Origin: Apiospora phragmitis
Lineage: Eukaryota; Ascomycota; Sordariomycetes; Amphisphaeriales; Apiosporaceae
Length of the DNA: 64,000 nucleotides
Reading direction: 5' to 3'
NCBI GenBank assembly: GCA_038363925.1
Contig: JAQQWL010000013.1
Coordinates: forward strand, 2,108,001-2,172,000
Below the pieces are notes generated by a model, which saw nothing but the letters and a program-made list of their open reading frames with translations, did not search any database and had not been told where the DNA came from. Both the position numbers and the translations under genes were made by a program. Shown here piece after piece: positions 36,748-48,587 of this stretch (positions are counted from its first letter, which is position 1; the number at the start of each line of letters is the position of its first letter).

Positions 36748-37225
36748 ATCCTAGCTTTTTTGTCGATTCTTTTATTCTATTTTCATTTTAGATCACTCTT
36801 CACTTCTGGCGGTTGCCTCTTCCTTTGATGAGGCTTGATCTGCTCTGTGCCCTTCTCCTTTTTAACTTCTAACTCCTTTTCACTTCCAACCCTTGCATCC
36901 TGACCAACCGAGTCCACCCACCCAGTCATTCCGAAGTACCACTTGATCTTATCCAGGAAGCCGCTGCGAGCTCTCCACGCGCCATGGCTCCTTCATCCGT
37001 ACGCTTCAGTTAGCATGGTATGCTCTAAACTGCCGATGCGATCTCGCCCTTCGACGTGGCATGCCACGAGAACTATCGACTTTGGATGGCTTACCATCAA
37101 GACTACTGGCCTTTCCCTTCATCATATCAAGGTCTTCCGACAGGAAGGTCGGGTTTATGGTCTTCACTTTTAGCCACAACCACGCGTGATCCATACGCGT
37201 CGCGTCACCTTGTCGTATTCATCCA

Positions 37226-38023
37226 GTGAACTGGCGCCACGGAGACCTAAAGCCGGAAAACATCCTCAACTTCACGGAGAAAGGTACTCGACTCGGGACG
37301 TTGAAAATCTCAGACTTGGCGCAAGCCAAGTACCATCATCAAGGCACTCGGTGCAGATCGCAACCGACTGTGACCAGGGTTAGGACGATAGCGTATGAAG
37401 CCCCCGAAGCTGTGACAATCACTGAGTAGTCCCCATTCTAGACTCTAAGACGTATGATCTTTGGGCTGCATCTTCTTAGAGTTCATCGTCTGGCTGTTAA
37501 AGGGCCAAGATCAGCTGGACAGATTCACCCGGGACGTGGTGGGCCTCGGTGCTTATTTCTATGTTAAGAAGCTCGAACCTGGAATGCGTCACAGGCGGAG
37601 CTCAATGAGGCTACACGGAGGTGTTTGGATGATTTCTTGGAGCATGAAGTGTGGACTGAGGGTACGTCACTTGGGGACCTGATCCGTGTTGTGGCGCATC
37701 GAATGCTGGTGGTTCCCCTGCCACAGACTGGCAGCTTCAGCGAGCCCCCGGAGTCGCTGAAAGTGGGATCTTACACAGGCGAACCGCATAAAGACCAAGA
37801 ACTTGAGCTATATGTGTCCCCGTCCAACAGCCTTATCATCCAGGCCCCTATAGCGCCAGCCTCTCCTACTCCCTCGAGGGATCATCGACTAACGCTCCGC
37901 ACCAACGTGTTGGAACTGAAGGAACACTTGACAGACATACGTACCAGTGCACAGCAGGACAGCTCTTATCTATTCCCATCACACGCAAGGAGGCAAGGTA
38001 CTGGACAGGAAGAGGCTACCTGA
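37226..38023 (+). pseudogene. Degenerate fungal protein kinase domain fragment
   Basis: The catalytic loop reads WRHGDLKPENIL (37229-37264), followed by a corrupted activation-segment start, KISDLAQAK in place of DFG, and the APE-type motif AYEAPEAV. A TAG at about 37427 then ends the frame. The next kinase block, LGCIFLEFIVWLLKGQDQL, appears in another frame from 37461, and a third frame carries DDFLEHEVW..GTSLGDLIRVV to the stop at 38021-38023. This order matches the C-lobe of fungal kinases whose loop is HGDLKPEN. No N-lobe (glycine loop, VAIK lysine) was found upstream. At least one stop, two frame changes and a lost DFG make it a pseudogene. Confidence 0.68.
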
Positions 38024-39268
38024 GAAGAAAACCCCGAGCACTGGGTGACAATTAATAGCTGGAAGAGCATTAGATAGTTCTGCCAACGCGTTAGTTATTT
38101 GGAGTATATCGCAAGTTGTTACTTTATCAAAACAAATCATCAATCTATGAGTGACCTGGTGGTTATGGAGTTCAAGTTGTTAATTCACCTTTACCGGCCC
38201 CCTCTAAGTTTCACCCCTTGTTTCTTTACAGCGACGCCTAGTTCTACATCAAACTGGAGAACATATCGCAGGAACAAATCACATAGTGATGTAAATATGT
38301 TCTTAAACTGTCCTCTTCCTTCAAGGGTCTGTAATTACTGAGGAAGGAATCGTTTGGGCCCCTTATTCTGAGTGACAAGCTGGGTGGCGATGTAATCATG
38401 CAAATCAAGCGATATTACTATGGCCCCCCGGGTATAAAGCCACCGACAAACCCTCGATTCCAGAGCCAGGAAGAGTATCACGAGCATCTGAAGCACTGCG
38501 TGGCCCAGGACAAGGATCCTGAGGCGTGGATGGGCAGCAGATGATGCACCGTTATGGAGCTAGCTTTTGTTGGAGCGCATCAGGTGCATACGGCGCCCCA
38601 TAACCCAAGCAGGTACCTAGAGCCTTCCAACATCATTTCAGATAATTAAGTATAAAGATAATGAGCCAATTAATTCTCGTAGGAAGCCCCATATCCATAT
38701 GTCAACGCCTTAGATTCACTTACTTCCAGGGCTAAACATGCTATCGAGGTCTATGTTCATGCTTTCCAAAGAATGCGCGACGGGCATCTCTACCAAGGAA
38801 CAGGATGAAAATATTTGTATTTTTCCGCCGCACTCAACATGATACACCATTAGGAAAATTATAAAGTAGTAATAAGTCCATTATAGACTTAATAGTAGAA
38901 AGGGCAAGATGATCTGGCACATGTTTCCTATCTTAGATAAGATTAAACTTTAGACAGAATGAGTGGTTCAGTTTTGGAACCCCTAAGGTTCAACGAAACA
39001 AGTAAAATGCCTCCCCCAAGAAGAAGGAAAGACACCCAAAAGAGAGACAAGAAACATCCCAATATCAGGCACTCTGGGACATGCTCGATGATAGAAAAAC
39101 CCCTTAATCCCTAACGCAATAGCCTCAAGTCCTTTCCTCAGGACAAGCAATGCTCATCAGACACTTGCTCCTTATCCTGTCCCCTCGTTTTCTCCATGTA
39201 AGCCACCATCACGAGCATTGTCCTTTTTAGCTCGTCGGTGCAGTCGCTCCGTTGTTCTAATGCAGCCC
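38024..39268. other. Interval with no confident gene
   Basis: Normal-GC to mildly AT-rich sequence. Apart from the 48-codon frame at 38398-38544 nothing coding-like is visible. Confidence 0.5.
38398..38544 (+). CDS. Small open frame with C2H2-like spacing, unassigned
   Basis: Encodes 48 residues starting MQIKRYYYGPPG and containing RFQSQEEYHEHLKHC, in which an aromatic-H-x2-HLKHC arrangement loosely recalls half a C2H2 finger. The composition is protein-like, but there is no signal peptide, no neighbour in frame and no recognised family. It may be a leftover exon. Confidence 0.2.
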   Translation: MQIKRYYYGPPGIKPPTNPRFQSQEEYHEHLKHCVAQDKDPEAWMGSR

Positions 39269-40292
39269 CTATCTTCGACATGTGTAGATGTCCCAGTATT
39301 TCCACGCTTCGTTGTCGTCTCCACGACAGTGATGCTTCTGTATGTGTTGGAAGAGTCTGTCCCAGCTACATGTAGCTATGTTTTCTTCTATGTCTATTGA
39401 CCATTGAGTCAGTCTCTGGACATGAACTGCTATCTTGCCATCGTCTAGGTCGCTTGCGTCGAGGCTTTTCAGTATTGACAGGGGAGGGCAAATAGAACGT
39501 TTCTTTTCCAAGATGAGTTGTTTGAGTAGCTCAAGATAGGGGGCAGTATTGTTCAGCTCCTTGCCTACGCTAGTCATATCCGGATGCGGAAACACTAGTC
39601 AGGACATGTTAGATGCATTTCGATGAAGCGCCTGGTGGATTTGAGCAATACGCACTGGCCAGCATTCCAAAGGAATATATGCACAGAAGTTCGATCGGAA
39701 AGTCAAAGGACTGTAGAGGGTCCAGCACATCCCCAAAGTCCAGGAGCAAATGTACCGTCCGATCAGGGTGCACAGAATGCAGATAACAGCCACTCAATTG
39801 GGAAAGCATTGTCATCATTACCCAAAATTGAGGAAGGCCTAATAATTATTGCGATGTGTCAGGTTCATCGAAAGTCATGGGCGGACCTGAGCACTTACAT
39901 TCTGGAGATTGATCCAGGACTTCGCTCAAGCGGTTCTTTTCCTCCTGGGTCCTGTCTACCCCGGTGTCTGCCGTACCCGAGGGTAGGGGACTAGCTGATG
40001 TCGAGTTACCAAGGACGTAGTCGTCTCTTACTCGACGTATCATGCTGCACCACTCGTCCACATGCTTGATCTCTAGATCACTAAGGCGAAGGTCAGAAAA
40101 CATGTCCTCTATCTCCGTATCTCTTTCTGCAGTATTGGTCGAGAGCATGGGTTTTTTCGAGCTACTCTCTGCTGGCGTGTAACAGTGCACGAATCCTTCC
40201 GAGCTGCGCTCTGGTGGTGTGCAGTGAGCTGACATCTTGAAGATGACTAGGAAACAAGAAGAGCGGCCTCCAAAGGAGGTATTGCAAATCAA
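39269..40292 (-). CDS. Unknown three-exon fungal gene
   Basis: Spliced model: exon 1 40292-39899, intron 39898-39839 (GTAAGT...TTAG), exon 2 39838-39656, intron 39655-39595 (GTGCGT...CTAG, branch CTGAC), exon 3 39594-39269. Joined length 903 nt is in frame (300 residues); an internal start at 40235 (MSAHCTPPERSS) in good context would give 281. The N-terminal part is acidic and serine-rich (TEIEDMFSDLRLSDLEIKHV). The middle has LLLDFGDVLDPLQSFDFP. The C-terminus is helical (YLELLKQLILEKK, WDRLFQHIQKHH). No signal peptide or membrane segment. I do not recognise the family. Splice signals and open frame across two introns support a real gene. Confidence 0.55.
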
Positions 40293-41163
40293 CTTGGTGC
40301 AAATACACCTGCGGGATGTAGTAGTGCCACCAACAGGAACGTGTTGAAGTTGGATACATGGACTTTCTAGATAGCCCAGTCAAGATTATGGCCCCTTTTA
40401 ATACCTCCAGAGCTTCATGTTGGATCCTGATTGAGTCCGTACACATAGTATATGCTAGCTAGGCAGCCGGTCGATTGCAGGTAAACTCGGTGATTTTGAA
40501 CAAACAACTTGATACCACCAGGCGTTTTTCACGTTCCGACTATACAAACACATGAACAAACATAAGGCCCAAGGTCGTCCCACGCAAGATATGTAGCCTA
40601 CAGGGGCTTACAGGAATGCCAGGAGCAAACTTCCGGGATAAGCATGTTTCCTGCAACTGGGATTGATTGCTAAAAGTTCGAACAAACAGGGCAGTACTTT
40701 GCGGGTTAATGGACATGTAATAGGATATGTCAATAGGAAAAATGAGGTAATAGCGGCCTGAGTCCAGGGCGGAATCGCAGGAAAAGTGGATGATGTCGTC
40801 GTTTCCAAGCCCTTGGCATCACTTCCGCTTGGCTTCGGAACTTATCGCAACGGTGGTAACACAATCCGCGATGCTTGAGAGTGCATATCGACCTGTTCGG
40901 AGCTACAGCATAATCTTTTCATAATTTTCCACCGATGTAGGATCACACCGTGACAGCACGAGCGGATGCAAAGTAGTTGCGTAGTAGTGCCAAGCCAGAT
41001 GCCAAGCCAGATATGACTCAGGACGATACCCCTGAAAACCGCAAGTGCGGCTGACTGAGTACAAAAGGTAAACAAACAGCCGAAAGTTTCTTTTACGCAG
41101 TAATTCCCTATGTGGCAGCCCCGCGCGTTTCCGTGCTGCATTTTCCGAGAATCTTCGTCCATC
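40293..41163. other. Divergent intergenic region
   Basis: Lies between the minus-strand unknown gene and the plus-strand lactonase, so it should hold both promoters. Open frames inside (e.g. 40842-41174 -) look random. Confidence 0.5.
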
Positions 41164-42228
41164 ATGAGAATCACTCAGGCAGTGGTGTTGGCGTCCGCGT
41201 CGTGCGCCGCAGCTCAGTCCACGCCAACGCTTTCCAACCCGGACTTGGCCAACTTCTCGGTCATTACAAAAGACTTCTCCGCTGTAATTGGGCAGACACC
41301 CTCAATTGAGCTGATTCACAATGCGACCGAGCCGCTCTTCCATGAAGCGGGCATCTTCCTCAACGGTACCCTGTTCGTCAGCTCGAACCGGATCAAGGTG
41401 GCGTCGGATCCGGCGACGGGCGACCAGACCATCTTGCTGCACGCCGTGACCAATGTCATGTCCGGCGATCTGTCTAGCATTGCACTGGACCCCATCTCAA
41501 CTTCACAGGTGGTCCTCCCCAACGGCGGCACGCTCTACGGGTCCTCCGGTCTCGTCTTCACGTCGCAAGGCTCCAAGACGGCCAGCGGCGGCCTCTTCGT
41601 TATCCCGGACCCGCTGGGCAGCCCCAACGTCTCCGTGCCGCTCGTGACGGACTTCTACGGCAAGCCCTTCAACTCGCCCAACGACGTGGTCGTGAACCCA
41701 AAAGACGGGGGCTCCGTCTGGTTCACGGACCCGGACTACGGCCACCTGCAGGGCCTCCGTGACGCACCTGTGCTGCCCAACCAGGTGTACCGCTTCGACC
41801 CGGCGACCAACAGCACGCGCGTCGTGGCCGACGGCTTCTCGCGGCCCAACGGCCTCGCTTTCGATGCGGAGTTTCGTACGCTGTACGTCACGGATACGGG
41901 CGGGTCCGAGGCGCCCAACGGGGCCGGCCCCGCCACTATCTACGCCTTCGACGTCGTGACTGAGAACGGGCCCTTTTTGGCGAACCGGCGCGTGTTCGCG
42001 TACGCGCCCAAGGGGATCCCGGACGGTGTCTGCGTTGATAGCCAGGGCAACGTCTGGAGCGGCGTCGGATCGGGGCTTGCGGTCTGGAATCGCGCGGGTA
42101 CGCTGATCGGGCAGGTGCTGGTGGAGGGTGGGGTGGCGAACTTCGGCTTCGCACCCAATGGGACGGTGTTTGTGCTTAACGAGACGAACTTGTGGCGGGT
42201 TAAGCTTACTGGGCAGTCATTGTTCTAG
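41164..42228 (+). CDS. Secreted SMP-30/gluconolactonase-like lactonase
   Basis: A six-bladed beta-propeller hydrolase of the SMP-30/lactonohydrolase group, expected to open sugar or other lactones outside the cell with a bound divalent metal. The ATG at 41164 gives signal peptide MRITQAVVLASASCAAAQS; the in-frame ATG at 41110 would spoil it, so the later one is chosen. Metal-ligand positions are all present: Glu in FHEAGIF, Asn in FNSPNDVVV, Asn in FSRPNGLAF and Asp in IPDGVCVDSQGNVW. Blade motifs such as VWFTDPDYG and LYVTDTGG repeat along the chain. 354 residues, single exon, typical length. Several N-x-S/T sequons fit secretion. The exact substrate is not inferable. Confidence 0.9.
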   Translation: MRITQAVVLASASCAAAQSTPTLSNPDLANFSVITKDFSAVIGQTPSIELIHNATEPLFHEAGIFLNGTLFVSSNRIKVASDPATGDQTILLHAVTNVMSGDLSSIALDPISTSQVVLPNGGTLYGSSGLVFTSQGSKTASGGLFVIPDPLGSPNVSVPLVTDFYGKPFNSPNDVVVNPKDGGSVWFTDPDYGHLQGLRDAPVLPNQVYRFDPATNSTRVVADGFSRPNGLAFDAEFRTLYVTDTGGSEAPNGAGPATIYAFDVVTENGPFLANRRVFAYAPKGIPDGVCVDSQGNVWSGVGSGLAVWNRAGTLIGQVLVEGGVANFGFAPNGTVFVLNETNLWRVKLTGQSLF

Positions 42229-42670
42229 ACCTAGCATGATGGTTTGGCAGTTACTTAAATACCGAAGACGGTCTCATGTGTTAAGAGATGTGTACTAAAT
42301 CGCTTTTATTGTGCGTTATCCCATACTTCCAACCTTCTAAGCATATGTCAGTGTAATCCAACGAGGCATTAATAATAGAATTTAAGGAATTGTTATCCAG
42401 TGGGCGTTGTGGGGGCCTGCATTGAAAGAGATTCTGCCTTTTTTAGACAGTTGTCATCTGGGATCTTTGGGCTTATAAAACTGCCTTGGGATTTAACTTG
42501 CTGATGCCCAAAACATCAGTCAAAAGCATGGGGCCAAATCACTCTTTTCAGGTCAAACCTACAAACCCATCACCATCTTCCCACCAAACACTCCACTTGC
42601 GAACAGGGCCAAGATAGGTGACCAAGGGATACAACTACGAGCCAACGAGGTTTCCAACACCTCGGCAAAA
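42229..42670. other. Intergenic region before the BTB gene
   Basis: Holds the 3' end of the lactonase transcript and the BTB gene promoter. A pyrimidine/CA-rich stretch at 42550-42600 is typical of fungal 5' leaders. No gene seen. Confidence 0.5.
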
Positions 42671-43675
42671 ATGGCACTACCGTTCGATATGTACGTTTTG
42701 TGCACCCGTTGCATTTCTGCCCTTGTCATCCCGATTTCCTAACACGTCATTAACAGCATTCTCCGGTCTCGCCCCATCACATTTGTGATTGGCCCGAACA
42801 AAACCGAATACACGGTCCAAGCCTACGCCCTCACCCGACTCTCCAGCCCACTGCGAGTCCTACTTGATGGCGGCATGAAAGAGGCCAACGAGGGCCGCGT
42901 AGTCTGGGACGATGTTGATGACCATATCTTTGTACACTTCATCCAGTGGGCCTACACGGACGATTACGTCCCGGCAGAGCCATACACCATGCCTGACGCG
43001 ACAAGTGTTCAGCTACATGCTTCACCGACCAGCGAGTCTCCCCAATCTGAGAAAGTGTTTTATTCTCTCCAAGAAAAACCTCTTGAGGCGCCAGCCGAGC
43101 ACCGTACCTCCACTTCCCGGTCCAACTACTACGCAACCGATGGTTCGTCACCATTTTGCTCTTCTTGTTGCAATTACCTACAGGGCTGTCTTCGCGGTTG
43201 TGCCTCTCTGGTCGACGAACACAAGTTGAAAAGCCGCGTTACGCGCAAAGGCCCCGCCATGGTCAAAGATTTCGTCACAAGCACCGACTGGGCAATGCAC
43301 GATACTTCCTTCAAACCTAGACTAAACAAGAATCCTTGCGAGGACTATACCATTGTATTCTTCTGTCACGCCAGCCTCTACATTATTGCCGATAAATATG
43401 ACATCGGCGCCCTCAGCAAGCTGTCGATGCACCGTCTTCACGCGACCCTGAAGGCCTTTACGCTCTACCCCAGTCGCATGTCTGACATCTTGTCGTTGGC
43501 CGCGTTTGTGTTTGAAAATACTCGCGATGGAGATCCGATACGTTTGATGATTGTTCACTACTGTGCTTGCATAGTGGAAGACCTGGCGAAGTCCGAAGAT
43601 TACGAGCCCACCCTGCAGAACTACCCACAATTCAGCTCTGCCCTCATGGTGAAGATGAGTGAGAGGCTGGACTGA
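42671..43675 (+). CDS. BTB/POZ domain protein
   Basis: Likely a protein-protein adaptor (e.g. of cullin-3 type complexes) of a large fungal family. Exon 1 (42671-42690) encodes MALPFD, intron 42691-42756 (GTACGT...ACAG, CTAAC branch) joins in phase to IILRSRPITFVIGPNKTEYTV, the BTB start. The domain continues with LTRLSSPLRVLLDGGMKEANEG, then VVWDDVDDHIFVHFIQWAYT, as usual for the family. A cysteine-rich segment (CSSCCNYLQGC) follows, then a helical part: ASLYIIADKYDIGALSKLSMHRLH, the BACK-like region after BTB. 312 residues. The start depends on the tiny first exon, which is inferred from splice signals and frame. Confidence 0.8.
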
Positions 43676-44071
43676 AGTTGCGATCTCGGCGAATTAATGG
43701 CTTCTTGTCTGTTTGTTTGACACGGTGACGAGTGTGTGTATGGATATGGAAGTAGACTACATAGTAGGTGGGCTGTTGCCCTCAGCCTAATTGAAAGAAA
43801 CGTCTTTTGCCCCATGCAACATGTCTTAAATGCTATGGAAACAAACGGCGCAACTGGTGACTAAGCAGTACCATTGTCACTATTGCGACAGGGAGAAAGA
43901 ACGGAGGGGTAAAGAAAATGTGGAGGATGTGTCCCGTCGACGACTTCAAATGTCCCTTCTCGTTTCTTGTAACACCGGTGCACCACCCCCAAGATGAGCT
44001 GGAAGTTGTCAAAACGTTGGTGAAACCCGCCTCGTAGCGCCTCAATTTCCATATGTATCACATATACAAAT
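43676..44071. other. Intergenic region
   Basis: No gene seen. Small minus-strand frames here (43833-44079) have no domain. Confidence 0.45.
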
Positions 44072-44638
44072 TTGAGCATTGCAGCTAACAGTCTTCCCTC
44101 AGGATTAAAAGCAGGCTTCAGCTCAGTGGCGCGTAATCAACCAGCGCCCACACCTCTACCGTCAGCCTCTACATGCAGCCCAGGCGGTGTCTTGATTGTG
44201 ACACTATATGCTGCCGCTGGACTGAACGTGGCGGAAGCGAATCGCAACCGTCCCCGAAGCCATGAGTGCCCATCCTACCTCCCATACGCCATCTTAGACT
44301 ATGAAAGGTCGCAAGTGCCTGTTGCCGCAGTATCCGGCACCACAGAGAATCCCGACTGGGGTTCTTGTGCCATCAACCTAATGTTCGATGTAACACGGGC
44401 CGCCGAACGTACTATTTCTATCTACCTGAGAGATCCGACGGCGGGAAGCAGAGGCAAGAACACATTGCTCGGGGAGGCAAGAACCAGCCCCTTTAACGGA
44501 AAAACCGTTTCGGGGCTGCAATGGCTGCCAATGCAGAACGGGATCGGTAAGCACCCTAACCACTTAGCCGTCCTACCACATAAGCAGCCACCTAAACTTA
44601 GCACTAAACCATATCGTAACCTAAGTTTATTTTATTAA
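44072..44638 (+). pseudogene. C2-domain fragment of a Sch9/Sck1-type AGC kinase, truncated beside transposon D
   Basis: The frame contains GGVLIVTLYAAAGLNV, then YLPYAILDYERSQVPV, AVSGTTENPDW, FDVTRAAERTISIYLRDP and LLGEARTSPF, ending LQWLPMQNGIGK. This series corresponds to the N-terminal C2 region of fungal Sch9/Sck1 nutrient-signalling kinases. The kinase domain that should follow is absent. After GIGK the frame runs into unrelated residues and a TAA at 44636-44638, two bases before element D. Sequence on the far side of D (56162 onward) is AT-rich and not kinase-like. No convincing start codon is visible; an acceptor-like CCTCAG at 44096-44101 suggests a lost upstream exon. Assignment is by recalled motif order. 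Confidence 0.55.
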
Positions 44639-45440
44639 TAAGGTACCTTATAAGTGAATTAAATATATAAGTGAATTAAACACTTTCGCTATATTTTATT
44701 TAAATAACCTTTATATTTAATTTCTTTAATAATATAATATAGTTAATATTTTAAAAAGAGAAGTAAATACTTCTAGCTCTTTAAGCGCTTTAAAAAAAAC
44801 TTAAAATTAAGTCTTTAATATATAGCTTTAATATATAAAGTCTCTTATATAACCCTTTATAATTAACGGCTCGATTTCTTTATAAAATATAAAATCTTTA
44901 TAAAATTTTAAAAATTAACCGATTTAAAAAAAGGGGCGATTATAAGATATATAATTAATTTAAACTCGCGATCGTTTCTTTACTAGCTTAGCAGTATAAA
45001 AGATATAACGAATCGATTACTTCGTTAATGCGACGCGAGACGCGTCGGCATTAATTAGGCTTTAAACCTCGTATAATAATAACTAGACTTCTAAACGCGT
45101 TTTAATCGAAAAATCGATTATTAAAGAGTTTTTTATAAAAATCCCGACGCGTATCGCGCGTAGTTTACCTTCGTATAAAATATAATTAATAAATATAAGA
45201 TTTAAGAGGAGGATATTTATAACTTCGATAAGACCGGCTTTTTTATAAACTAAATCTCGTTTAAAATAATCATTATAACCTCTAATCGATACGAAAAGCC
45301 TAAGGTAATTTAATAAAAGAACCGGGAATAAGTTATAATTATTTAAGGCGTCGGATCGTATAGTTACGCTATCCCTTCGTATATTATATTTATTAAGAAA
45401 ACGTACCTCTTTTCTTAGTACGAAAATAGCTTATTATTAA

Positions 45441-48400
45441 TATTAAATAAGCTCTCGTACGTATGGTAGTTCCGGTTTTAATCGGGGTTTAATCGTTCTT
45501 ATTCTATTATTTATATCTATTTTTAATACGAGCTACGAGGGGTATCGTATACCCCTCTTAATAAAATAAGAAAGGGGTTCGTACGCGTAAATACGTAATA
45601 CCTTTTTTAAAATAATATAAAAAACCTCAGTTCTTATTATTTTAATATTAGCACTTTTTGTTTTAATAATAGATTGAGGTAGCTCCCTTTTTTAAAACGA
45701 GTCTTCTTTTCGTAAGGGTTTTATACGGATAGGTTACGTTAATCCGGTATTCGGTACCTGTTTAAGCTGTATAGGTAATATTATACCTTCTTAATATTAA
45801 TTTAATTAAGTAATAAGTCCCTTTATAATAATAATAATAAGGAAAGTTATTATATATTTACGTATATTATTTCCCGTTATAAATTAAAAGGAATAATTTA
45901 AAAATAATAATAATAATAAAAGTAGTAATAATAATAGGTACGCCGTCGTATATCGAGATACGTTATACCCGTTAAGGAAAAAGATATCTCTCTTTTTCCT
46001 TTTTTTACTCGCTGTACGAGTTTAGTCTCTCGACGTACGCTTTTATGCGTACGGTTAACCTATTAATTAATACTAGTTATTCGAGGGCTTTATTTAGAGA
46101 TTTCTTAGTAAAGGCGTTTATAGGGTTATTTCGGCCGTCGACTTAATAAATCTTCGAGATCTCCCTTTTTTTATATAATTCTTAAAGCGATATAATATCG
46201 ATTATTAGTTTTTTTTCGTTCGTTATTCTTAATTTAATTAAATATTTATTAAGTAAATATCCTCGCTAATAAGCCGGTGGTAAAACGCGGCGTCCGTTAA
46301 GTAAGTAATGCTTTATTATACGTTTTCCGGATTGAGATAGTTGTACTCCTTTTCGTCGTTTTTTAGCTCCTCCTTTTTTTTTTTTAGTCTCGAACGAAAT
46401 CCCCGTATTTTTCTTAGGTAGGGAGATCTTGTTTAATATTATTACACGCTTAGAAGTATTAGATTATTATACGGGTTCGTTTTTTAGTTAGGTAGTTTAT
46501 TAATTAATAACTTTATTTGTGGTAGATTCAATAGGTTCTTTGTTTAAACTGCCGGTTCCTGTATAATAACCTTGGTTAAAAGGTGTTAACGGGTCGCTAG
46601 CTACTTTCTTATTCTAGTAATCGGCTATTATATAGTAATTTATTATTATAAATTAGTTTTTTTTTTTTCGTATAGTTATTTATAAACCGTTTATTAATTA
46701 AGTACGTATTTTTAACCGGGTTTCGATATAGTTTCTCTGTTAAGTATCGTTCCGAAATCCTTTAATCCGCTATTATATTTAACGATACGCGAAAGTTTAA
46801 AAATAGCGCTTTATATATTAGCTTTTAGTGGATAAGAACCGGTAAAAGTTCCGGAACTTCTCGATAAGCTCTTACGATGGAGGTATAGAGAGCGATCTCT
46901 TTTTCGAATCCTTTTCCGAGGGCTCGTTATACGAGTTAGAGCTTATTTAATAGTATTTCTAAAACCTTGATAAATTATTTTTTAGCGTTCTTATTTTTTA
47001 TTTATATAAAAGAGGTTATTATTTAATTTATAAAATATTATACGTAATTTATTATTATATTAAAATACGAGTTTATTAAATAGTATATCTCGTTTTATTT
47101 CTTTTCGAGTCTAATATAATTAAGATAAAATACCTCCGCACGGCCGGAAAAAATATTTAGAAAAACTATATAGTATTAATTTTTTAGTATATCTAACCGT
47201 TAGCATGTTCCGATAAATATCCGTACTTTATCGTAGAAGATATCGTACGGTTTGCCGGTATAGTTCTTTTCTTTCCTCTATACTTTTAAGAAGGTAATAA
47301 CCTTATTTTAATCGATTTTATCGTTATAAATAACTCGGCTTAAAGGGATATCGTATTTTATAACGTACGCTAGACCAGATAATCGTATAGTTTGGTCCGG
47401 CGGTACGGAGTTAGAAAAAGAAAAGGGATAATATCTTACGACGTTTAAGTATTTAAGAATTTAAGGTTAGACGTCGGGCTTAGAGTATCCCGTAGTATCG
47501 CGGACGATTAATCCGTATAGAGACCGGGTATTTCTCGCTTAGGCGGCGGTTATTTAACTATTTATTTTAGGGGAAGAGTATAGAATATCTTTTTTTTAAG
47601 TTTTCGAAGTCGGTTCTACCGGTCGGTCTTATTAATATATAAAAGCGGCCGGTAATATTAATTATATGAGCTTATTTTTAAAAGATCCGCCTATTAATAT
47701 ATTAACTCCGTTTCTTTCGAGGTAATAATAGAGCTCTTTTTTAAAATATACGGTTAATTTAACCGAATTAATATTTAATTTATTTTTTAAACTTTATATT
47801 AAATACTTTTTAAATGAACGTTTTTTTATTTTTAATATATAATATTTTAAGAAATATTATACGAGGTACATTATAAATAATTCGGGTATTATTTTTTCGG
47901 AAAGTATTTCTAAAAGTTGAAGTTTTTAAAAAATAAGGTTAATATTTTTTTTTAAAACTATTAAAAAAATCCCGGTATTTTAAGAAACTTTTTTATACGT
48001 AAATAGTTTAAGGTTTAAAATTATTAATTTATCTAGGTTCGATACGTCCGGGCTCGATCCCGATTCGCCGACCGTAATTAATTCTATTTTAATAAGTGTT
48101 ATTATTTTATAAATCGTATAATAGAATTATTTAAGTATATAATTATATATAGTTTAGCTAGTTTCGCGTATAATTCGGAACCTGGTCTCCTCCTTATAAT
48201 ATATACTTGGAAAAAGAGGTTCCTTTTCGTATAGTTAATTTAGTTCGGCTCTTCCTCCTAATCTCTAACGGGCGGAAATTCTCGGGGCTCCTTAATACGG
48301 TCGCCCTTATATCGATAGGGGCGTAAAACCGTCTCTTCACTCCTATTAATTTATAATCGCTACGGGTAATTATTAATTAATATTAAATAAGCTCTCGTAT

Positions 48401-48587
48401 ATATAGTAATTCCGGTATTAATCGAGGTTTAATCGTTCTTATTTTATTATTTATATTTATTTTTAATACGAGCTACGAAAGGTATCGTATTCCCCTTTTA
48501 ATAAAATAGGAAAGGGGTTTATACGCATAAGTACGTGGCACCCTTTTTAAAATAATATAAAAAACCTTAGTTCCTGCTATTTTAATA
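45441..48587 (-). mobile_element. Copia copy 2, internally deleted, inserted in D
   Basis: 3,147 bp, LTRs 45441-45647 and 48381-48587 (207 bp each), perfect target duplication ATTAA (45436-45440, 48588-48592). Compared with copia-1 the internal region jumps near 46235 from the RNase H/3' part to a point equivalent to 18630 of copia-1. About 2.9 kb, covering the end of integrase, RT and the start of RNase H, is lost. It cannot be autonomous. RIP-mutated. Confidence 0.8.
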
